Assembly (NCBI GenBank): GCA_026120185.1
Contig: JANUWF010001218.1
Span: forward strand, 2,108,001-2,172,000
Length of the DNA stretch: 64,000 bases
Direction of reading: 5' to 3'
From: Voacanga thouarsii
Taxonomy: Eukaryota > Streptophyta > Magnoliopsida > Gentianales > Apocynaceae
In this document: positions 56,351 to 64,000 of the stretch, in pieces
Layout of the letters: the number at the start of each line of letters is the position of its first letter
Numbering within the stretch: the first letter of the stretch is position 1
Program-made: the position numbers and the translations under genes
The notes under the pieces: generated by a model
What the model was told of the DNA's origin: nothing
The model's input: the letters and a program-made list of their open reading frames with translations, nothing else
The model's database searches: none

Positions 56351-57080
56351 TCATCATTCAACATTGATAAGGGCTAAATGTACCTATATTTTGAGGGTTA
56401 TTTGTTATGTTTTTATGATCAAATAACCATTAATTCCCACTAAACTGCTATCATTTGTGTAGAAATGATTAAATGGAAGAAATATTGAAAAGATGATGAA
56501 AATGCCCAAAATCGAGCCAAATAGTATTGACTCAGCGCTGGGTTGTCTACCTGGGCCGGTCGGGGATCATTTCTGGAAAGAACAGAGCAAAATAGAGGAA
56601 ATTCTAAAGCACAATAGGAAGGACTTGGCACTGGCCAGTCTTCCTTAATTAGTGCTGGTTGTTACTATTCATAGCGGCAGGATTTCTTTTCAGATTAGAA
56701 TTTGGCCATTACAAGTAAAATTTCTTTGGAAACTGAAGTGGACACGAATTAGGACTCTTGTATTGACTTTTTGGCAATCTAAAATCCTATAAATATAAAT
56801 AGAATAATATTATACAAAGTAGTTTTTCAATGTAATATCTTTAGAAAACTCTTAGAGAAACACAATGATTAAGGGGGATCAAGGAGAATTCTTAGAGAAA
56901 ACAGGATGTTGATCAAGAAGGTTTCAAGGAAGAAGAAGAAGAAGGATTACTTGTCTATGAATGGTTTCTTTTTCTCTCATTTTTAATTTATTGGTAATTT
57001 GAGTTTATCATATTTTAATTGTATTTGAGGGTTGAACCCTCAGTTTACGTTCTTGGATTGGATTTTTTTTTTTTTATATC

Positions 57081-57095
57081 TAGTGATTCCAAATT
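57081..57095. repeat. Target-site duplication of the LINE, left copy
   Basis: TAGTGATTCCAAATT (15 bp). The second copy is at 60350-60364 directly after the (GTT)n tail. Confidence 0.9.
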
Positions 57096-57223
57096 TAATT
57101 CCTCCGCCTGTGAGCTGCACGGGTTTTGTCTGCAGTGTTCATTGCCGGTCTCAAGCCCGGATAAAGGAGGAGAGTTGCGGTAGGCTTGTGACGGCCAATG
57201 TAAAACATAGTCACATCTATGAC

Positions 57224-60200
57224 ATGAACCAATCGATTGACTTTGTGGGGGCGTTCCCTACTCAGCGACGCGCTGCACTTCCTAAACTCGGGTGTAGTGA
57301 TAAATATGCGAGGGTTGCTAGGTCGTTGCCCGGAAGCAACGCGCCGTGTCGGTCCCCGGATGCGGTGTTAAATATGCAAGGGTGTAGGGTAAAAAAGACA
57401 GTCTACAGGGATAGGATTCGTCTAGCTACATGGAATATAGGATCTTTGACCGGTAGATTGACAGAGCTAGTTGAGGTAATGCAGAGGAGAAAGATTAGCA
57501 TTTTGTGTCTTCAGGAAACCAAGTGGGTAGGTGAGAAGGCAAGAGTAGTCGCTCCATGGGGTTATAAGCTTTGGTATTCAGGTAGAGTTAGAAATAGAGA
57601 TGGAGTCGGGATTATTATGGATCGTAAGTTTATTAATGATGTGGTTGAAGTACAGAGGAAGAGTGATAGGATTTTGAGCATCAAGATCATGATTGGCGGC
57701 GAGATTACTACTTTATTAGTGCGTATGCACCGCAAGTAGGACTCGATGATTCGGTTAGGCAATAGTTCTGGGATGATTTAAATGAGATTGTCCAGAGTGT
57801 ACCGTGTGTAGAAAAGCTTTTCATTGGTGGTGATCTAAACGGACATGTAGGTACTGATAAGAGCGGGTTTGAGAGTGTTCATGAAGGTCAGGGTTTCGGA
57901 GCTAAAAACGAAGCAGGAACTACTGTTCTTGATTTTGCTTTGGCCTATGATTTGACCATAGCAAATACTTAGTTTAAGAAGAGAGATTCTCACTTAGTGA
58001 CCTTTAGAAGCGGATTAAATGCCAGTTAAATAGACTTCTTTATTATGAGGCGTAGGTTTCGTAGTGGGTGTACGGATTGTAAAGTTATTCCAGGTGAGAG
58101 TGTAGTTACGCAACACAGGCTGTTGGTCCTCGATTTTAATTTTAGAAAAAAGAATAAGCAGTAGAATTTTCGAGTTGACCCTAGGATTAGGTGGTGGAAG
58201 CTTCAGGGGGATGAAAGAATAGCCTTTGTCAATAAGGTAGTTGAGGCGGATAATTGGTCTTCTGATATGGATTCGGATCCAAATACTATGTGGAGAAAGA
58301 TGGCTCAATGTATTAGGACAGTAGCTAAGGAAGTGCTTGGGGAATCTAAATGAAAAATACCTCTTAACAAGGATGTGTCATGGTGGAACAACGAAGTGAA
58401 AGAAGCTGTAAGGAGTAAAAGAAAGTGCTATAGAAACTTAGAAAGGTGTAGGAATGATGAAAATTTTGAGAAATACAAGGTCGCAAGAAGAAAAGCTAAA
58501 GAAGCTGTCAGAAACGCAAGAGCCATAGTTTACAAGGATTTATATAAAAAGTTAGATACCAAAGACGGAGAGAATAATGTATATAGACTGGCGCGTTACA
58601 AGGAGAAGAAGATGAGGGATATAGGTGTAGTGAAATGTGTAAAGGACGAAAACCACAATGTTTTAGTTAAGGATGAAGAAATAAAGGAGAAATGAAGATC
58701 ATATTTTGAGAAGTTATTCAACGGGAGTCAAGTCCAAGTTCCGAGTGTAGGTAGCCTGGCGCTTTCGAACGAAGAGGTTAACCGTGCATGGATTCATCGT
58801 ATTCAGAAGCATGAAGTCCGTGATGCCCTTAAAAGGATAAGTCCAAAAAAAGCTGTAGGACCGGATGGTATACCGATCGAGGTTTGGAAGTGTTTAGGAG
58901 ATATAGGTATTACGTGGCTGACAAGTCTGTTCAACAAGATATATAAAGTTAATAGGATGCCTACAGAATGGAGGAAGAGTACTCTGATTCCTCTGTACAA
59001 GAATAAATGAGATGTTCAAGATTGTGCCAATTACCGTGGAATTAAACTCATGAGTCATACTATGAAGCTTTGGGAGAGAGTAATTGAACAGAGGTTACGG
59101 GGCATTATACAAATTTCAGATAATCAGTTTGGTTTTATGCCTAGGTGTTCCACTACGGAGGTAATTCATTTATTACGGCAGATGATTGAATATCATAGGG
59201 AAAGAAAGAAAGATTTACATATGGTATTTATTGACCTGGAAAAAGCCTATGACAGGGTTCCTAGAGAAGTAATTTGGTGGGTGCTAGCCAAGAAAGGTGT
59301 ATCAATAAAGTATATTACTCTCATTAAAGATATATATGAGGGAGCATGTACAAGTGTAAGGACTGGCGCCGGAGTGACTGCAGAATTCCCTATTAATATC
59401 GGAGTGCATCAAGGATCAGCGCTTAGCCCTTTCCTCTTTGCAACCGTTATGGATAAGTTGATCTGCACTATACAAGAGGTTGTGCCATGGTGTATGTTGT
59501 TTGCGAATGATATTGTATTAATTGATGAGACTAGAGCCGGTGTAAATACTAAATTGGAGTTATGGCGGCAGACATTGGAATCCAAAGGTTTCAGAATTAG
59601 TAGGAGTAAAACAGAGTATATGGGATGCAAGTTTAGTGGTAGCAGAAACATAGCCCAAAATGTAACTTTGGAAGGTAGAGATATACCGTTAGCTGATTGT
59701 TTTTGCTATCTAGGATCTATAATTCAGAAAGACGGAGAGCTCGATAGCGATGTTGCACATCGAGTTAAGGCGGGTTGGTTGAAATGGAGGAGTGCGACTG
59801 GTATTCTTTGTGATTGTAATGCACCGATGAATTTAAAGGGAAAGTTTTACAAGGCAATCGTACGACCTGCTTTGTTATATGGTATGGAATGTTGGGCAGC
59901 TAAAAGGTGTCATATTCAAAAAATGAAAGTAGCTAAGATGCGTATGTTACGGTGGATATGTGGATATACTAGGAAGGATAGAGTTAGAAATGAGATCATT
60001 AGGGAAAAGGTGGGTGTGGCATCTATTGAGGAAAAGATAAGAGAAAGTCGTCTGCGTTGGTTTGGACACGTTCAGAGAAGACTGAAGGATGCTCCTATTA
60101 GGGCAATGGAGAGAGTGAAGCAGGATAGGTTAGACAAAGGGAAAGGTAGAGGTAAGCCTAAAACGACATGAATAGAGGTAATTAAGAGAGATATGTCTTT

Positions 60201-60315
60201 GTTAGATTTGGATGACAGTATGACGTTCGATAGAAGAAAGTGGCGAGAGAGGATTCATGTGGATGACCACACGTTGCCTAACGTGGGTTCATATAGCCGA
60301 CCCCAAGTTACTTAG
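57224..60315 (+). pseudogene. RTE endonuclease-reverse transcriptase, inactivated
   Basis: The protein nicks target DNA and primes reverse transcription there. The start is possibly ATG 57224 (MNQSIDFVGAF). The AP-endonuclease part shows LATWNIGSLTGRLTELVEVM, ILCLQETKWVGEKAR and GVGIIMDRK. A one-base frameshift lies near 57715. The rest is in one frame: SAYAPQVGLDDSVRQ, FIGGDLNGHVGT, then RT with [59 protein letters not shown] and [16 protein letters not shown]. The catalytic FADD box reads FAND (59510-59521), a lost Asp. Stops occur at eight points, for example RQ*FWDD, KEK*RSYF and KNK*DVQD. The end is at 60313-60315. The longest open part is 59050-60171. Confidence 0.9.
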
Positions 60316-60327
60316 GATTAAGGCTTT

Positions 60328-60349
60328 GTTGTTGTTGTTGTTGTTGTTG
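60328..60349. repeat. (GTT)n LINE tail
   Basis: Repeated TTG/GTT units end the LINE, as is usual for plant RTE elements. Confidence 0.85.
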
Positions 60350-60565
60350 TAGTGATTCCAAATTCTAAATATTTGATTACTTGAATTTATTGCCTTGTTG
60401 AATTAATTGGTTCTTTTCTGATTAACTTGAGAGAGAGGTTAGGATAGAGGTACCAACAATTCAATATTGTTATCTCTTAATTAACTCGAAAGAGAGGTTA
60501 AGGGTAAAAACTAGGTAATCAAAGAGAGATTAATTTCACCTAGAGATAGGGTTATTGATTTCTTC

Positions 60566-62017
60566 TATTAGCCTAAAGCGGTTTCTCTTGTGTTTTGATG
60601 AATGACAAACATTGATGTGGACAAACATGTGTGATTTGTATGTGATAGGCTTTTTGGATTATGACATATTTAACCACAGTTCTTCAAGTCTTACAAAAAA
60701 GATTGCTAAATAACTTATAGATAATGAAGTACAAGAATGTTTGACCAAGTCAAGATCCTACCTAAAGAAACTGCATCCCATGAAGACTTTTGAAGAATTA
60801 TAGACTAGAAAATTATAGTTAAGGTATTATTTGGATTTCCTATGTCTCTTTACCTTAAGTTCAATTTGTTTCATATTGAAGCACTTAAAAAAATTTCAAA
60901 AAAAGAGTATTCTTCTTATCTATATTTTATCCGTAAAAAGAATTTTTAGAAGAAAATTTTTAGGGACTTTGGTAGAGTCATTTTTTAACATACTTATGAA
61001 TCCAAAATGCCCCTCCAAAGCCTGTTTCCAAAGTACCAAAATTTAAAGTTATTCAAAATGTACTTCGTGGTAAAAAATGTGGCTTTGGATGCACTTTTCA
61101 AGCGTACAATTTTTATTTTGAGTCCAAAATCCTGCAAAAGCTAACAGTAGCAACTAACCATTGTGGCTTTGATTTTTACCCCTATAAAAGCCATGTAAAC
61201 ATGATTTTCAGTAAGAAATTTGCACAAACACATTTAGAAACATCTTAAGACACTTGGAAAAAAAAATTCCTCATCCACTTGTGCTTTAAAGTGAGATCTA
61301 TTATTTTAAAGATAAAAAGATAAAGCTGTTTTATTTGATGTACATTCACTCAACTTGTGAGCTAAATCTGTATTTTCTCATAAATCTAAATTGTGTTAAG
61401 GTTAACGAAGTAAAACCCAGTTGGGGTGAGCCTTGATTATTAGGTATATAGAGGTTGGGAGTAAAATTAAGTATGGTGATCATTCAATTAGAGTGAGCCT
61501 TGGTTGTTAGGTATATAGAGTTTGGGAGTAAAATCAAGTGTAGTAACCCTCTATTGTAAGATTGGTGTTACCTACCATCATTGATTTGGGAAAAAATTTT
61601 TAATGGCTGGGTTAAAATCCTTAAGTATGTGTTTAAGGCAGTGGATGTAGATCAATTGAGGATCGAACCACTATAAATCTTTGGTCCCATTCTCTTGCAT
61701 TTATTTCGAACTCTATGACTAAATTTTTACTGTTCATCTTATTAGAAATCATAGAACCTCTATTTGTATTTACTGATTTAGTTAAATATATTTATGTTAA
61801 AGAAAGACTCGGTTGTTGATCCACTATTTGTTCTCTTTGACATAGTTTATTTCCCATCATTTGGTAGAACTTTGAAAGATCCCTAACTACATTTAAATCT
61901 GGACAGAAAAGGTTCTCTTTTGAAACTCACCCATTTTTAGTATTCTAGATCTTAGAAAATCTTTGAAAATCTATATTTATTTGTCAAAAACATTATTCAT
62001 CCCCTCTAAGATTTATC
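60566..62017 (+). repeat. 5' LTR of SIRE-like element 2
   Basis: It begins tattagcctaaagcgg (from TGTTAGCCCTAAGGG) and matches element 1 LTRs through the triple repeat (61396-61555), ttgaggatcgaaccactata and a final ttattcatcccctctaag. Its length is about 1452 bp. Confidence 0.85.
61396..61555 (+). repeat. Tandem repeats in the SIRE-like LTR
   Basis: Units carrying gagtgagccttg/ggggtgagccttg and the phrase ggttgggagtaaaat recur three times with spacing of about 55-60 bp. This is the counterpart of 11206-11345. Confidence 0.65.
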
Positions 62018-62020
62018 AAT

Positions 62021-62032
62021 TGGTATCAGAAA
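62021..62032 (+). other. tRNA-Met primer-binding site
   Basis: tggtatcagaaa follows the LTR (TGGTATCAGAGC in the family). Confidence 0.8.
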
Positions 62033-62080
62033 ATTAGTCTATATTGTTTTCAGCCTAACAGCCTTGTATGAAAAATTCAG

Positions 62081-62743
62081 ATGGCAAACACTTCGTCTCT
62101 ACCATACACTGAATGGCTTTCAACAAACAGATCACCATTATTCAATGGAAACAACTATACATTCTAGAAAAATAGACTGAAGATCTATGTATGCTCAATT
62201 AATTTTGAGTTATGGAATCTTGTTGAAAAAGGACCATTTGTTCCATTTAAAACTGCTAAAGGCAGAAAAGTGTCTAAATAGAGTAATGAATATGACAGTG
62301 AAGATACTTCGAAAATGACCTTAAATTTTCAAGCAATGAACATATTGTATTGTGCTTTTGATGCAAAAGAATACAACCGGATCAGTAGTTGTGATTCAGC
62401 TTATGAAATGTGAAAATTACTTAAAGTTACCCATGAGAAGATAAATAAAGTAAAGGAGTCAAAGTTAGGACTCTTGGTCCATGACTATGAGTTGTTTACC
62501 ATGAAACCAAATAAGAACATAACTGATATATTTACTAGATTCACAAATGAATAGATTGAAAGTTTATAGGAAAATCTATTTCCTTGGAGAGCAAAATAAA
62601 AAAAATACTCGATGCCTTGCTAAAAAGCTAGTAGCCTAAGACCTTAGTTGTGGAAGAATTTAAAGACTTGAATAATCTATCAACCGAAGAACTGATTCGG
62701 TCTCTCTTGACTCATGAAATGAAACTCAAAAGGTTTCAAGAAT

Positions 62744-62796
<53 letters not shown>

Positions 62797-63898
62797 AGAG
62801 GTACAAAGGAACTGCCTTAGAGGGTGTTGATGATGAAGCTAACAATGAACAATCTAAAAGTGACTATGGCACTGATTTAGACACCAAAGAATTGGCCATA
62901 GTTGCTAGAAAATTTAGGAAGATTCAGAAGAAGCAACTTCAAAAGAGGTAAGAAATTTGTTAAAAAGAAGGGACAAACTTTATCCTTCAAACCTTAATAT
63001 TATGAATATAAAAGCATAGAACATTTTATTGCTGACTGTCCAATAGTCAAAGAAATAGAGGTCAAGAAGAGAAAAAAAAAAAGAAAAGAAAAGAAGGCCA
63101 AGAAAGGAAAAGGGTTGACCAAGACTTGGGATTAAGATAGATCCAGAACTGAAGAACATAGTGAATCTGAATTTGAAACAACCAACATATGCTTCATGGC
63201 CATGGCAGAAAAAGTAAATCTTGCTTCTTCTAATTTTGTATCTGAATTACACAATTCTGCTTGTGAAAATTCTGATGATCTGAGTGAGCTTCTTATTGAC
63301 GTGTTCCATGAACACAAAAAACTATCTACAAGAAACAAGAAAATAAAAATAAAGATTAATTCCTTGTTAGATACAATACTAAGTTGTTGAGTGAGAACAA
63401 AACTCTACTTGATTGTATTAATTGTTTATATATTGAAAAGGATGTTCTCTCGACTTCTTTGCATTGTATGTCACCTGAGAACAAATGCCTATGTGACAAA
63501 GTAATATCTCTTGAAATTATGTTTAGTGATTTTGATGACGTGAAAAAGAGAGTTGATGATCTTTCTACTTACATTGAGAAGTTCACAAATGGCAAAAACA
63601 ATCTAAATAGATTGTTTGGAATGCAACATGTAGCTGGAGACAGAAATGGTCTCAGATATAGGCATGTCAACAAAGTTAGAAATTAAAAGTCTCATTTTGT
63701 GAAAGCTAACTCTTCATATATAACTCATACTTGTTGCACATTTTGTGGTAAAGACGGACACAATGCATCTAAGTGTCATGTTAGGAAGAAAATAGAATTC
63801 GAGGTGAAAATAGTATGGAGAATTAAAGGAATTATTACTAAGCCCCGAGGACCCAAGAAAGAATGGGTACCAAAAGTCACTCTTTCATCTTGTATATA
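62081..63898 (+). pseudogene. SIRE-like gag of element 2
   Basis: It begins at ATG 62081 (MANTSSLPYTEWLSTNRSPL) and follows element 1 gag closely: NFQAMNILYCAFDAKEYNR, KVKESKLGLLVHDYELFTM, LLTHEMKLKRFQEY, then a run of 17 Asp codons (62746-62796). After several stops it reads SSNFVSELHNSACENSDDLS, HKKLSTRNKKIKIKINSLL and VKKRVDDLSTYIEKFTNGKN. An intact CX2CX4HX4C knuckle, CTFCGKDGHNASKC, is at 63735-63776. Stops near 62165, 62278 and 62553 and later frameshifts disable it. Confidence 0.9.
62746..62796 (+). repeat. (GAT)17 trinucleotide repeat in gag
   Basis: A pure GAT run encoding Asp17 within gag. Element 1 has only three Asp codons (GAC GAT GAT) here, so the repeat expanded in element 2. 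Confidence 0.9.
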
Positions 63899-63929
63899 AG
63901 TACATTTACCACAAAAGATAAGCTCTACA

Positions 63930-64000
63930 AAATGATTTTTGGATAGTGGATACTCTAGACACATGACTAGAAATACAACACTAATAGAGGACATTCAAGC
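63930..64000 (+). pseudogene. SIRE-like aspartic protease start, cut by window end
   Basis: The reading gives LDSGYSRHMTRNTTLIEDIQ, with the DSG active site of copia protease. It runs off the window. Element 1 lacks this active site through a small deletion. Confidence 0.85.

Larger units (their letters stand above)
57096..60349 (+). mobile_element. RTE-type LINE, full length but inactivated
   Basis: It is a 3254-bp LINE with a 15-bp perfect target duplication (57081-57095 and 60350-60364), a 3' end with (GTT)n (60328-60349) and one long coding region of endonuclease plus reverse transcriptase. Such short length, single ORF and microsatellite tail define the RTE clade. It inserted in LTR E. 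Since both duplication copies are identical, and the ends complete, it is comparatively recent. The coding region is dead, with one frameshift and about eight stops. Confidence 0.9.
56365..60565 (+). repeat. Athila-like LTR E, interrupted and truncated
   Basis: It begins TGATAAGGGCTAAATG, the reverse complement of the LTR ends of A and C (taggccttatca). It carries a GC-rich patch with gctgggttgtctacctgggc at about 56530 and a TATA-like ctataaatataaat at 56789. The LINE at 57096-60349 is inserted in it. After 60365 it continues with two aactcgaaagagaggtt-type blocks and stops at 60565, where SIRE-like element 2 begins. Only about 930 bp of an expected 1.5 kb is present. No PBS follows, so the rest is presumably beyond the window. 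Confidence 0.65.
60566..64000 (+). mobile_element. SIRE/Maximus-like copia element 2 (partial)
   Basis: It has a 5' LTR (60566-62017), PBS, gag and the start of protease, continuing beyond the window. It is the same family as element 1 (10488-28301) and can be used to read that element's broken gag. It cuts LTR E at 60565. Confidence 0.85.

Noticed and set aside
57032..57739. LINE protein starting at 57032
   Set aside because: The LINE itself begins at 57096 after the target duplication, so this start is in the flanking LTR. ATG 57224 is the first plausible one.
1..64000. CRISPR arrays, bacterial operons, rRNA genes, integrated pararetrovirus
   Set aside because: None of the needed signals was seen. 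Tandem repeats present are LTR or transposon repeats, and all reverse transcriptases belong to LTR retrotransposons or the LINE.

Overview
This is a repeat-rich, AT-rich stretch of a flowering-plant nuclear genome, most likely a eudicot (inference; the species cannot be told). The evidence is indirect but consistent: Ty1/copia elements of the Angela and SIRE/Maximus types, a Tekay-like chromovirus, Athila-like Ty3/gypsy elements primed by tRNA-Asp, an RTE LINE, CACTA transposons, and relics of an F-box gene and a UDP-glucose 6-dehydrogenase gene. No intact host gene was found. No bacterial feature, CRISPR array, rRNA gene or tRNA gene was seen.

Layout. 1-7246: a minus-strand Angela-type copia element (5' LTR 5332-7246, gag/protease relic 2581-3748), cut at 2581 by a non-autonomous Athila-like element (LTR A 1051-2580, internal part running off the left edge). 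7249-7620 and 53985-54407: two minus-strand fragments that look like the C-terminal and N-terminal parts of one F-box gene. Between them lies a minus-strand chromovirus (7849-53009) flanked by the direct repeat GGGTA, beside an unassigned DNA-transposon-like repeat array (53015-53984).

The chromovirus is a nest of later insertions. Its 3' LTR is split by a plus-strand SIRE-like copia element (10488-28301). That element's gag is split by Athila-like element B (12646-20586, target duplication GCCAT), which itself carries an Angela solo LTR (17248-18914, duplication TAAAC). The chromovirus internal region is split by Athila-like element C (29451-46272). C has gag and an envelope-position ORF but no recognisable pol. 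The 5' LTR of C is split by an 8.07 kb CACTA transposon (36966-45037) holding 297-bp subterminal repeats, the start of a second CACTA end, a broken UDP-glucose 6-dehydrogenase copy and exon-like sequence from one or more unrecognised genes.

54465-56350 holds MITE-like repeats. At 56365 a plus-strand Athila-like LTR (E) begins. It contains a full-length but inactivated RTE LINE (57096-60349, 15-bp target duplication) and is cut off at 60566 by a second SIRE-like copia element, which runs past the right edge and ends inside its protease.

The parts do not form a working pathway. The window records successive insertions, and every protein-coding region read here carries stops, frameshifts or deletions. 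The parts most worth checking are the UGD-carrying CACTA, the pol-less Athila-like elements with their shared ORFs, the repeated polypurine-tract-like motifs, and the F-box gene split by about 46 kb of insertions.
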